Part shown: in pieces, positions 12,174-24,600 of the stretch | Layout of the letters: every line of letters begins with the position of its first letter | How positions within the stretch are numbered: position 1 is the first letter of the stretch | Assembly (NCBI GenBank): GCA_034769895.1 | Contig: CM068372.1 | Coordinates: 372,205,258 to 372,269,257, forward strand | Direction: 5' to 3' | From: Magicicada septendecula | Lineage: Eukaryota; Arthropoda; Insecta; Hemiptera; Cicadidae | Length of the DNA stretch: 64,000 bases | The notes under the pieces: generated by a model | What the model was told of the DNA's origin: nothing | Database searches by the model: none | What the model saw: the letters and a program-made list of their open reading frames with translations, nothing else | Translations under genes and position numbers: made by a program

Positions 12174-12776
12174 GTTTTGAGTACGGCGATTGGTTGAGAG
12201 GCATGTAGCAGTCAGTTGTTTAATCAACAGTTCCATCTGTCAATACCAAACAAGTTTTAATAATAGTATTAGAATACGTACTGTGCAGTGAAAATCGAGT
12301 GTTTTGTATTTAAGTTTTGTTACGTACTACAGTATAAAACTGAATCGAATTTTTTTAGTAAACTTCACATAAACAGGTACTGTACGTTATTTCTTATTTT
12401 ATACCTCTTCTACTACTAATTAATAGAGTATTAAATACAGTATTTTTAACAAGAACGTGCAGTAGACCTCTTGTAGATTCAGATTGGGTTTCAGAATGAT
12501 TTCTTTTATATTGTCTGCTATTGGTAACCGATAGACACGCAAAAACTCGCGATCAGTTCGTAATGTTCTATAATTCGGACTGAGCTTGGTCCGCATTAGT
12601 CCGAAATAGCGAAGTTTCAGTGTACTTCACCAGACGCAAGATACCGAAGGCTGAGGATGAGAGAACGGAAGCTGCTCTCGAAACATGTTCCTAATAAGGA
12701 AAAAAAATCTTGAGGTAAATTCATTATAAATATTAAATGTATTGTATACATCAAGAAACGGACTGTAGCAGAAAGT

Positions 12777-12780
<4 letters not shown>

Positions 12781-12810
<30 letters not shown>
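12781..12810. repeat. (AT)n microsatellite
   Basis: A pure AT run at the outer edge of PLE inverted repeat 2, mirroring the TA tract at about 3139-3166 beside the other arm. Confidence 0.95.
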
Positions 12811-12812
<2 letters not shown>

Positions 12813-13136
12813 CGACAACACAAATTACTAATTTATTGGCGCATAGGATATGATAGTATGTGTATTTCAAATTACAAGTCTATATTGGAGGGTTTAAGAT
12901 TATTTATTGTACAAACACAAGTTATAGTTTATATGGTATATTTGAAATGTACAGAATGTAATGTTTGATATAGAGTCTTTCTTTTAAAATGTTAAATAAT
13001 GTTCATACGCAAGACGTGATACGTTACATAAGAAGACTCCCACGATGATGTTGTTGAAGAGAAGGGCCGGTCATTGCGGTATAGATGGTTCGTCAGGTGT
13101 GGCTTACAAATGACAGACGTTTCACCAGAAACGTTT

Positions 13137-13244
13137 ACAGCTGGGCTGGCGTCCTGTAACAGCTGGGCTGGTCCTATAACAGCTGGGCTGATGTCCTATA
13201 ACAGCTGGGCTGATGTCCTACAACAGCTGGGCTGATGTCCTGCA
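13137..13244 (+). repeat. 22-bp tandem array, 5 units
   Basis: Units ACAGCTGGGCTGATGTCCTA plus two bases start at 13137, 13159, 13179, 13201 and 13223. Four are 22 bp and the second is 20 bp. The units differ by one to four bases. CAGCTG (an E-box-like hexamer) recurs in each unit. Confidence 0.95.
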
Positions 13245-13660
13245 ATTCCCACGATGAATCCGACACTTCACACACACAACGGTACTACGGATTGTATTAC
13301 TCGCAAAACGTGTATAGAGTTTAAGACCAAGTAATACCTCAGGTGACAGTGAGTTAATCTAATAACGGTATATTGAGCTTATACCTCTCCGGCTTCTTCA
13401 AGTGTTCTCGCGAATACGAAGGTCTACTGCGATCAGCAGACCACCCTATGAGGAAATCTTGCACTAGCACGGAAACGTCTTGATGGAACAATAGCGTAAC
13501 AATTAATGATACTGTCACTGCGGAAAAATCTCGCACAGTGATACAGTTACACTCACTTCTTACACACGTAATACTACAATACTAATATCGTGTGTAAAGA
13601 TATAAAATCTATTGTTATGCGACACACGCGTTACTATCCCCGAAAAGTCTTAACAGATCC

Positions 13661-14076
13661 TTGCAAGCGGTAGAGTCTTGTACAAGGATTGTATGTACCG
13701 TTCGCGGTAGCAGCAGTGAAGAACTGCTTGTAAATTTTCGCACAATGCGTTAAAACACTGATGTGTGCAAAAGTACTACACACACAGTTCTGAGTCTTCC
13801 CGTTTCACTAACGACGAATAGTTTTTACAACACCTTGCAAGCGGTAGAATCTTGTACAAGGAGTGCACGTTCCGTTCGCGGTAGATGGCGTAGAAGAACT
13901 ATCGTAATTATACGCGTAATGCGTTTAAACACTACTGTGTGCAGATGTACTACATACACAGTTCTGAGCCTTCCCGTTTCACTAACGACGAATAGTCTTT
14001 ACAACACCTTGCAAGCGGTAGAATTCTTGTACAAGGAGTGCACGACCCGTTCGCGGTAGATGGCGTAGAAGAACTA
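13661..14076 (+). repeat. 174-bp tandem repeat, about 2.4 units
   Basis: TTGCAAGCGGTAGA recurs at 13661, 13835 and 14009, exactly 174 bp apart each time. The last unit is cut near 14076. Units share TTGTACAAGGA, CGTTCGCGGTAG and CCCGTTTCACTAACGACGAA blocks. The second and third units agree better with each other than with the first. Confidence 0.93.
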
Positions 14077-14662
14077 CCTGTGTAACGACAGGCTTAAGAA
14101 AATTCCCAACCACCAGTCAGCATTCTATTGGTGGATGGAAGTCACATGGTAAGTATAAAGTGACCAAGCACTTTTCATGCAGTAGAGTGCATTTACTTTG
14201 AAACAGCATGCATAGCGGTAATCAGACTACTCGTATCTCATGCATGACTGCCTACATACTAATAATATACAAGAACGTAAACAATAGTCCGACAGGTATA
14301 GGGATTGCAGCGATATACAGGTCTCAGTTCAGCTAATGTCAAAACAACGATAATACATCACGCACCGCCCGGGAAACGTTACCCACTCGCGCACGCGCGC
14401 ACATTTCCACTAACACAGTACATGAATAACCATAAATAATAATGCACAGTTTTTCTAAACTAAACCCTTAACCTTACTAAATACAATTGATAACAACCAA
14501 ACTTAACCATCTACCAATATAATATGAATGTCCATTGTCTGTGTAATATATGAACTTGCCCCGCCTATCATGATCCTGTGATTCGTTGCAATATATATAT
14601 ATATATTCTTTATATATATATAATGAACTGAATAAAGTAAAGATTATGTTATCATATGACAG

Positions 14663-14848
14663 GTGGTAGATTATGAAGGAAGAAATGCATTGCACATGGC
14701 TTCTGCATGTGGCCGCAAGGAGTTGTGCCAGTGGCTTGTGCGCTGTGCACAAGCTGACATCAATGCAAAAGACACAGAATGTGGTTTTACCGCGTTGCAT
14801 CGTTGTATATTCTACGGTCAACTACATGTCACAATTGCGCTGATGAAG
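14663..14848 (+). CDS. IBTK: IBTK exon: ankyrin repeats
   Basis: Acceptor AG at 14661-14662, donor GT at 14849-14850, 62 codons, phase 0 at both ends. It encodes GRNALHMASACGRKELCQWL and then DTECGFTALHRCIFYGQL, two ankyrin motifs (.G.TALH form) as in the IBTK N-terminus. A preceding exon must supply the start codon. Confidence 0.93.
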
Positions 14849-17671
14849 GTAAATAATTAACTAATTACTTATGTTGTTCTGATTATACTGTTGTACATAT
14901 TTCCGTTAATTATTGTGTCGTAGAATTGTAAAATTGTATCATCTTCAACAAATTTTAGAATTATTTTATACAGCATTATGAAATTATTAAATTAAAAATA
15001 TGTGTTTAGAAAGTAGTGTTATCATATTACACTTTCATAACTAAATTTTTGAATAAGCCTGTAATAATAATAAAGTTGCAACCACTGAGCCCGATTTTAG
15101 TTCGAGTAAGTAAGTAGTTAATAATTAATTAATTGTTGTTTTTTTCTGTGTGTATATGCGTGTGTGCGCTTTAAAATGTTGGGAGTGTTTACTTAATTAA
15201 AATGATAGTCTTGCTAGGTTGGAAATGTTTTGTCTTTGTGAGTTTCAGCATGACCTGAAACTGATTGATTAACTGAACAGATATTGTTATTAATAGTGTA
15301 CTGGTTATGCAAAACTGTAGCTGTGTAAATCACATTGTCCATACTGAATGTTAGAGAAATGTGCATTCTTAACTGATCTCATGGCATAAGATAGAAATTC
15401 AGATGTAGTTGTATGAAAATATTTAAAAGTTGGTGATGAATGTTCAGCTGCTTTAATGGTGGTAAGTTGTCAGTCCTACTGCTGTGAGAAAATACTCTAG
15501 CACTCTCAACCAGTACCATCATATCTATGACAGTAAGTTATTTTATGAAGTGTTCAATTTTTTAAGTCTTAAAACACAAACCTAAATGCCCAAGGTTTCC
15601 TTGAGTAGCGGGGTCTCTCAGTAGTTTATGCTGTGTGTGTTTATAAAGAGAAAAGAAATTGAGAGGATGCAGAGAAGGAATTTAATGTTAATTATTACTA
15701 TTCAGTGAATTGTTGTTACAATGTTATGCATGGCCTACTGTATGATCTAGCTGGGGGCAAATGGACACGTTATGGACAAAGATGATTTGCAACCAAGTGA
15801 TCATGCAATGAAAGATCGAGCGGGTGGCAATGTGTATTCTGCACACAACCCATGCCAAGTGTATGTCTGGGGAACCAATACAAATTATACTTTGGGTACT
15901 GGCAATCAACATAGCAGACCACAGCCAGATCTACTGGAACTCTTCCGTAAAAACAATGTCTCCATTAAACAGGTAAATTTATTTTGTATTGATAATTTTA
16001 CTTTGAACAAAGATATTTGTCACAGAGTCAAGTGATATTATTTAACAGGGGAAAGTATCTGAAATTATTTGTGTCAACATTACTATACTTTATTAACAGC
16101 TCACTGCTATATAATTTTTATTTAGTTTTTTTTTTGTATGAGGATGAGACAAATGAAAACCTTAAATAGTTTTATCTTGTAATATATTGAACAGTAAATA
16201 AATACACTTACATAATTTTTCAACATAGTGTGTATGATGTATTATACAAGTATTCCAGCACTTTGAGAGTGCATGGACACCTCTAGAAAACATTTTGTAG
16301 GTTGTGATTGTAGCCACGTATGTACCACTTGCGCAACCACATCATTGGATTTGAAATACTTGCTTCCTAGCACCTCTTTGAATGGACTAAACACAGAAAA
16401 TCTCCAGGCTTGGAGAATCGGGAGAATATGGTGTAAGTGGTAAACACTCAAATTTCAGATCTTGGATGGTTGCAAGAACTGCACAAGCACTGTGGAGTCG
16501 AGCACTCTCTCAAGTTTCAATAAACCACCAGTCCTCGTAAGTCCACATCATTTTGACCTGAAAACAGGATATAGATGGTTCTTGTCTTGAGAAGGTCTGT
16601 ATACGTTGCACTGGTGACTCTCTCCCCTGGTATGGAATGGTCCAAAATTACACCTCATACATCCCAAAAGAGAATCAGCTTAACCTTTCCAGTTAATGGT
16701 TGTATGTGAAATTTTTTTTGGTTTTGGTGAGGAGCTATGATGCAATTTTTTTTTTTTTTACATTTTGGTGGTAGTAAACCCAGGTTTCATCTCCAGTGAC
16801 AATTTTTTATAGGAAGCCTTCAGCTTCAGAGGGCTGCAGAAGTTCCTCGCATGCATCAACATGTCGATCTTTCAATTCTGCAGTCAACTGGCATGGCATC
16901 CATTTTGCAGAAACTTTATTGAACAACAGAACGTTATAGATGACATGATGCACTGATCCATGACTTGTATCCATACAGGCAGTTATTCGTCCTCTCTTAA
17001 TGCACTAGTTTTCTTTCACAATGGCTTCAACTGCTACAGTGCTCTCTGATGTTACTATTTTAGTTTGCCTGACCTGGTTGAGGAAAATCTGCCACAGAAT
17101 TAATACTGTTTGCAAACTTCCTATCATGCCATTCATACACTTGCTACAGGACAGACATATATCGCCGTACTGAACTTTCATTTCTGATGAATTTCCTTGG
17201 GAAATTTTGCTACACAAAAAACGAATAATAACGTTGTTCTTCTTTGTTTGCATATCGCAAGTGGAGCCAGCATATTTATACTAGTGTTAAGTCTTATTTA
17301 GGATTCCTGTTAGCCATTTTTATGATTGGTACTGGTAATTTCTGCCTTCTTAACAGACAGAATTCAGAAAATAAAAGTCAAAGATATTGCAAAAATGCCA
17401 GTGATATTTTCTATAAAACTAGTGTATCAAAGGATTCCTTTATTGAGTTTTTTCAATTTTCAGTGATTTAAAACCTTTTGTGACTATTCTCTGTTAACAT
17501 CACATGTTTTAATTAAAATTAATGTGTTAGTTTTCAAAGAGTTGTTTGTCCTTGTGTCAATAATCAAAAATACATTGTTTATATTTGGAGAAAATCTGAA
17601 AGATAGACTAAATTCTTTTGGACTACAACCAAATAGAAAATAATTTTACCACTTGTGCGCACATGCATGCG

Positions 17672-17718
<47 letters not shown>

Positions 17719-18577
17719 CAGACAAGGTAAATTATGGTTCCTGTAATAGCAGATTATTTTTTGTTCTGATTGATTTGGAATTCAGGCAAAATCATTATCA
17801 TATGATACTGCAGAACTTATCTTTTAATTGTTCTGAATTTTATTTTTAAATTAAAAACCAGTATAAATACATGAAATAATAAACATTATACATGTACACT
17901 ATTTTAAAATTACATTGGAAAATGCTAAAAGTTTATTAAATTGTTTGTTTAACTTAAGACAATAAACAAAAGTTACTATTGTTGATTAGTTGGAAAAACA
18001 GAGAAAAGGAAATAGCATTCTATGTATTATTTTTATTGATCTTAATTAGTGCTTGTTTGTGTATAAATGGTATAATTAGCAGTGGTCTGTGCTTATGATT
18101 TATTGTAATAACTGAGAAAGAAGTGTATATTCATAATTGTGTTGTGATATCAAATTGTGGTTATCAGCATATAATAGTGTAACAAAAGTATTGTCAGCAC
18201 TGATAAAACAATGATAGTGCAGTTATCACACGTATTGTATATAAGTAATCAATATTTGTATTCCGAATTTGCACTGAAATGTCTACTTTAACTGAGAAAA
18301 TTATTAGTTCATGGTTTCTTATGAATTATAAAAAAAAATAGTTTTGCCTTTTTAAACATATAATAAATAATAATAATCATTATTATCACTATTATTATTA
18401 CCGTTGGATACATTTTTTACTCCATTTTTACAAGTCTTGAAGTAAATTATTATATAATTTAAAACCACTTTCCCAAAGAATGTACTTTAATTCTGCAGAG
18501 TGCTTCCAGGACCAGTCAAACCCCATTCACTCCAACAGTGCCCGGTAATCTGTCTTTGCTCTTCTTAGTCACTGTTG

Positions 18578-18615
<38 letters not shown>

Positions 18616-21600
18616 ACTATTAATACTTTTAATAATATTATCGTGTTTAGTTGTTTAGTCGTGTTATATTTGTTTAAGAATGATAGACTAATAATAAGTC
18701 ATTATTAGTTAATACATTTATACTTACTCCATTGATACATTTAAGTCAGACTGTAATATGTCAGACCACATAAGTACCCCTAAAAGACCACATATTCAAT
18801 GGGGGGTGGACCCAGAAGCCAGCAGGATGTGCACCAATATTGTTTGATTGATATTGATATGTTGTTATATAATTTGGATATCAGTCCACCTCTGTACGCC
18901 AAGACAGTATTATATGAGGGCCTGTTTTAACTTCTTTTTTTTTAATACAAGTTCTTTGTAGAGTTCTTTATGGGTGTTGCTATCGTAATTTAAAACTGAA
19001 TATGTGTAGTTTATTTTCTTGTAGTCAGAAAGGCATAAATGCAAAAAAACATACAGTGGCAAAGAGGCCTTTACTCTTTTTTATGAAGAAATTTAATTCT
19101 TTCAGTGCAATAAACGTTTCTTGCAATTTCTAAGTTCTACTGTGGTCTTACAATATTTCTTTTGTAATATTGTCGCAGACAGAAGCATAAGATTTTGGAA
19201 TGATTTTTAATGAGGAATTGCTTTGGAATTACAGTCCTCAACAAAAGCTAAGGACTCAATTCAAGATAAGAACAACTTACACTAACAGGGTAGGTAGCAA
19301 TGAGCAGAAAATTGGTTCCATTTTTATAGAGAAACTTTATTAAAATTTTGCACAGATATAAACAATGTAATTATTTCTTCAACAATGTAATTATTCTCAA
19401 TGCATCACCCAGAAAGCTGTAAACTCATCTCACAATCTCAATGGGCTATAAATACAAGGTTTGGAAGCAGCTTGTCAATCAGTTGAGGTTGTGATTAGTG
19501 TGGATGTTGACAGTGCGGTTTAGTGAAAAGTGATAATTGTGAATTCACATCTGTAGTTGTGTTATGTATTATGACAGTGTTGATTACGTGATTTTTATTT
19601 CTTACATTAGCATGTATTGGACAAATCTAAATGTGGAGAAGTGTTGTATATGACTGTTTATTGTTGTCTTTGTGTAATTAAAGTTGTAATTAATGATTTC
19701 TCTGTGTTCATGTATTTTAATTCCACTGTTTAACACAGTGCTTCATGCAGTCTTCATAACAATGTGTTTGTGCTCATAAATAATATGTAACTGTTGCTAT
19801 CATAAAATGCTAATACTGAAACCTTTGAGAAATGCCATACACTTCTTTAAAGTAAAGTGTTCTGTATGCCAGAGTTAAATTTGCAGACACCTTTCCTATA
19901 TAAATATATTGTTGTCACCATTACAACCCACTTTTTTGGAAATACTGATGCAGTTGTCCGCATTGTCTCTTTATTGAATGACATCAGTTCAAAGAAGTTG
20001 AAAATTCCTGAACTGTATTTCTATATTCTCTATAGAAATCAGTGCAGATTAAAAATTCAAATTTTCAATTTGTCTTTCATAAAACATGTCACTATAACAT
20101 TAACAATTGTGTCCGTAATTTAATCATTATTATTTGCAGGCGGCAATGGATAAATTCCACAGCGTGTTTGTGTCCGATAAGGGAAGAGCATGGGCTTGTG
20201 GACATGGTCAAGGTGGCAGACTGGGTTTGGACACTGAGAAAACTATCTTGAAGCCTCAGCCAATAAAAACTGGGACAGAAGTAGTTGTTGCCGCTAGTGT
20301 CGGCAGAGATCATACCATACTTTTGATGGAAAGTGGGGCGGTAAGTGTTTCTATAGTCTTTTGGCTAATCTTTTGGATTGGTTTGACTAAAAAATAAAAA
20401 AAAAACAGCTAGTCCCTTTCTTCCAAGTTTTAACGAATTTTACTGTAATTATTATTATTGCTTCGCTCTGTTTTCTCCTATTTTAATTTTATTCTTTTTT
20501 TTTGTAAGCCTAATGTGAACGCTTTATATTTTATAAGAGAGAATACCTGTAGCTGGTATTGATAGACTGGTATAACTAACATATTTATATATGATCTCAG
20601 AGTGCAACCGGAAACATAGCACAGCAATAACATATAACAATATGTTACAGTGTATTAACATATTACAGCACTGCAACTACATATTGTGTTGCATAGAACC
20701 TAACAGTCAACTCCGTGGCATGACATGACACTTTCACACTGTTTTTACTTCCATGTTCCATAAGGAAATGGAAGTATGGTCATAGTGAAAAAAAATCGTG
20801 TTCGAGATAACGGCAGATTCTGATTGTACTACCATCAAAACATGAAAAAAAGTAATTTTTCGAAAAGTGTCTGTGTAGAATTTTTTCTATGGCAAACGAT
20901 AACAGCCGCAAATTCAAACAGAATCAAATAATTTTTTGCATACAGCCATGAATTGTAGAGGACTCAAGGCCTGTTGTTTTTGGTGAAGATCGGTTAAGGG
21001 AAAGGGGTAGTTTACCTGCAACATTTTATGTTTTAACAAGAGTAAAGTGCTTAATTTTGATAAATAAAGTATCCTGAAAAGAAGGTCATAATAATCCACT
21101 GTAGAAAGGTAGATGAAATATCAATAAATGAAAATGGTAGTTGAAGGGGGAGGGGGTAATTTTTGTTATAAATTAAAATGGGAGTTGATGATGGAGGAGG
21201 TAAATTTTTATAAGTTTTATATGTGCACTACGTTATTGACAACAAAGAAGTAGTTTCTGTGGAAACATTTCATTTCACTTTAACAAAATTCTGTATTTTT
21301 TCATTTTTATTTAAATCATGTATGAGAGAAAATATATCGTTTGTGGCAGGCAAGCATATCTCAATTATATATTGTTTATGTTTCCATTTTATTATTATTA
21401 TTACCGCAATAAAAAGGCAGGCAAGGCACACACACACAATTCACGTTATTTCTGGCCTCACTCATGTTTATTTTCTTACATTTGCATGCTTTTTAAATGG
21501 AAAGTGCCGAAACCCACACCAACACAACGCGTGCAAGCCGAAAAAGTGTCCAGCGTGGATAGCAATTTGCTTCCTGTGGATCGCTGGGCAGTGTAACTGG

Positions 21601-24600
21601 ACGTGTTTACAGAGGAATGGTTCATAGACAGACTTTTCATCTTTAGGGAATGAACCCTCTGCAAGATGCTCAGGGTCCATGAGTGACTTCGGAGCGCTTT
21701 GGAGGAGGGATGATTATCTGCGTAGTTCGGTTTCTTTATAAGAATAAAGTAAGCCTACCTAATGTTTATGGATAAAGTGACTGAAACTAACATTATATTA
21801 AACGACTACCCCATAATAACAAAAATATCTATAAATAGTGAAATTAGTTTGAGGGTGGGCAATATTTTTTTAGAAATTACCGAACTGAATTCAAGTAAAT
21901 TATTTTAAACATAAATCTTACAACATGGAAGTCATGTATGGTTCTCCATACCGATTTTTATTAACAGCACGTGTTGGACATCTTGGTGACAGTGTGCATT
22001 GCTACAGTTACTGTTTACAGTTTTCAGTACGGCAATTGTGTTACAGACAGGTACCATCAGTTGCTTACTCAACAATTACAACTGTCAATACCACACTAAT
22101 TTGAATTTTATAGTAGAATAATGATACAAACCACTGAAAAATACTCATACAGGCTGAATATAACATAGAAAGTGAGGAAGAAAGAGCAAGAGAAAGAGAG
22201 TGCATGTTTAAGCAGTGAAGAAGAAAAGAGTAGGTAGGTATAGAGAGTTAAAGTGCTATTAAATGTTTCAGGTATGGACGTGTGGTTTGAATACGTATCG
22301 TGTGCTTGCTCATAGTCCACCACCTGTGTCACTGCTAGCGCCACGTGTTGTTAATCCAAAATTTCTGAAAGCTCTGGGTGGTCCAATACTAGGCATCTGT
22401 GCGGCAAGATATCATTCTGTCTTCTGGTCAAAGTCAGCGGTTTTGACTTGTGGTCTTCACGGTGGTCAACTTGGACACCCTGCATTGCCTGACGCTACCA
22501 TTACTATTCCCAGACAGGTAAGAGGAGTGACAGTTCCCCTATTCTTGAGTTATGTACTTTATGTAATCAGTGTGTTCAGTAATGTATCAGTGTACCAATT
22601 TATATAATTTAACAGTAGACTCGAGTAAAAAATAAACAGACCATATCAATATAATTTCACACCACTGAATAGAGATCACCACCATTACCAACATTACATT
22701 GCCATCGTCATGTTTGTGTTATTTAAAATAAAGACAGTACTTTAAAGAAAGTAACATTTATTTTGTAGAAAAAAAGTCATACAAGAAACCAGTATACTAA
22801 CTAACAGTACCCGTGCACATATTCTATAAAAAACGCAGTGTTTTAAAACTACTATTTATAGAACTATAATAAATATTAAACTACTATTAACCATCTAAAA
22901 ATAAATGGTTAATTAATGTATAAAATAAATAGTACAATGAATGATTAAATTTTAAAAGACAAAATGGATGTATAAAAGATGTGCAGAGAAAAGAAATAAT
23001 ACAGAGAAGGAGAACAGAATTTGCAGAACTCGATAATTTTTGGTCGGGCACAGATTTTATCAAGTCTGTAAAATGGTAGTGTAAAATTGAAATACTGAGA
23101 TAGCAAGAGCAATGGAAATTGCTGCTTACATCACTAACACTACTATGTGTGTTGAAAGTCGAATCACAACTGAAAAATTAGCAGGCCTTCATAAGAATGA
23201 TGACACTGAGAGGGGATTGGTCTGTTAATACTATAAGCTTATTCTTGGAACCGTATTTAGTTGTATGCTTACTTGGACCAATGTAATGCAACACCAGGAA
23301 ACTGATATCACTGTGGATAGCCTAGGCCGATGTTGACACAGAAATAGAGAGACACAGAATGCATTTGTGTGAAAGAGAAATGAGTGGTGGTAGGTGGGAG
23401 GGGTGAGTGTACACAAAGGCATGCAGTAACGGATACAAAGTAACGGAATTTGTGGGAATGACACATAACATTTTTTTCCAAACCACCAATATCACAAAAA
23501 AGAAAAGGAGGATTTTATTGAAAGAAAAACGGAATTAAAATTTGGAATTTTCTATAAAAGTCTCTATTCTGAAAATTGTTAAAAGTTATCAGTTCAAATT
23601 TATGTCTGGAACCATCATCAAACTTCAAGGAACACCACTGTGAAAGATTTTTTTAAAAATTGGATCAGTAGTGTAGATTAAGCATTGTTTCATTATTACA
23701 TGCCTATATATTGTATGAATTGTAGTATGTTATTTAAATAACCGTATTAACAACAGTATAAATCAAAATCTGAAAAATTAGACATGGGTATAAACATTCT
23801 GGAAATTGCTGTAAAAATATTTTTATTTATTAGAGTCGGACTAGCCAGAGAACAACTCAGACATTTGGTGCTCTTCATGGGAGTAAAAGGTGTGGCAACC
23901 GCTACTTCTAATCATGTTACAAAAATTTGTTCACATTACCATAATTCCCCCTTACTGCCATGCTGTTGTAAAGAAAGAGACATGTGGGCAGTTTACAAAT
24001 AGTTAACAGTGTGCTCATAAGTGTAAAAACACTCCTATACAGTGCTCGATATACAGTCGAGGTGAAATTACATCTGGTGATGTTGGCAGTGCTGATAACT
24101 TCAGCACATTGGTTTAGATGGTGGTCATGTGTAGTGGTGCGCACCAGGTTGCGACCTTGCGTGAAGTGATACAATAATGTGTTTTTAGTTACCATACATA
24201 CTGTGATGTTTGGTAAAAATTTTGGATTTTTTGACGACTTCTCCAGAAGGATTGGTGTTTTTATACAACCTGATGATGAGGATTTATCCTTGAAACACAT
24301 GGTTAATGAAAGTTTTAAAGAAGTCACAAGACGGTGAGTAACCAAGTGTTTACAAATATTACAATTAAATACTTATACACGTGACTTGGAGACTATAATG
24401 TAATGAATTACTCAGTTTCCTGAAGCTCAGTAGGTAAAAAATACTGTCATCTCATATTGTGGCCCCCAAACTAGCAATCTTCATTACCTTTGTCTGCCAT
24501 CTAGCCACCTAACCAAATATTATACACGCACCCATTTTAATAGTGCAGATGTTACAGAGATACATTAACATGTTTGTACACAGTATACAGGTCATTCACA

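Larger units (their letters stand above)
6087..12269 (-). mobile_element. DD82E Tc1/mariner-type transposon, with nested hATs
   Basis: Left end TACTATTATTAAAAC (6087) is mirrored by GTTTTAATAATAGTA ending near 12268. Similarity continues inward with TTTGGTA and TGAC blocks and again near GTTGCC/CACGTG (6150 versus 11365). TA flanks both sides (6085-6086 and 12270-12271), though the exact base is uncertain. It carries a DDE transposase on the minus strand and is interrupted by hAT 1 (7157-9779) and hAT 2 (11418-12173), leaving about 2.8 kb of its own. It inserted just after the Tigger 1 stop codon. A degenerate copy of its right end lies at 20580-22125. Confidence 0.8.
3972..12622 (+). mobile_element. 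Tigger/pogo DNA transposon 1, with nested insertions
   Basis: The ends are inverted: CAGTGAAACTTCGCT at 3972 and its near-complement ending at 12622 (one mismatch in 15). It is flanked by TA at 3970-3971 and 12623-12624, the standard Tc1/mariner-superfamily duplication. It sits in the right arm of PLE inverted repeat 2. Its own sequence is 3972-6086 and about 12270-12622; the middle is a DD82E element carrying two hATs. Short TTCGGA repeats lie near both ends. Confidence 0.93.
3167..12780. mobile_element. Penelope-like element tail, inverted repeat 2, interrupted
   Basis: The left arm 3167-3650 and right arm 3660-3971 fold around a hairpin centre near 3655. The right arm stops at 3971, where a Tigger element begins, and resumes at 12623, so arm sequence continues to about 12780. 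Outer arm ends at 3168-3240 and 12705-12778 are reverse complements, each beside a TA microsatellite. Removing the Tigger restores a continuous arm matching the left arm. The head-to-head arrangement is typical of PLE insertions. Confidence 0.75.
12811..14662. other. Unassigned DNA with tandem arrays upstream of IBTK exon
   Basis: No protein family is recognised. It contains a 22-bp array (13137-13244) and a 174-bp array (13661-14076). A TATA-like stretch near 14154 and an ATTGG near 14128 could be promoter-like, but there is no transcript evidence. The missing N-terminal IBTK exon(s) were sought here and not found. Confidence 0.5.
17291..20139 (+). other. Rest of IBTK intron 2, no gene
   Basis: AT-rich sequence with two GT microsatellites. 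A short sequence near 19233-19290 (CAGTCCTCAACAAAAGCTAAGG) resembles a small DNA-transposon end, but no partner end was found. Nothing else is supported. Confidence 0.55.

Noticed and set aside
13137-13244. Possible CRISPR-like array
   Set aside because: Units are directly adjacent without spacers, and the sequence is eukaryotic.
14663-14860. Use of the first codon as a start for an ankyrin gene
   Set aside because: The codon is GTG directly after a splice acceptor, so it is an internal exon.
15772-16035. Stand-alone small gene starting at the ATG at 15772
   Set aside because: It is the interior of an IBTK exon starting at 15751, and the part after 15972 is intron.
16240-17290. A SETMAR-like host gene
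   Set aside because: The mariner part has many stops and no SET domain nearby, so it is a dead mariner.
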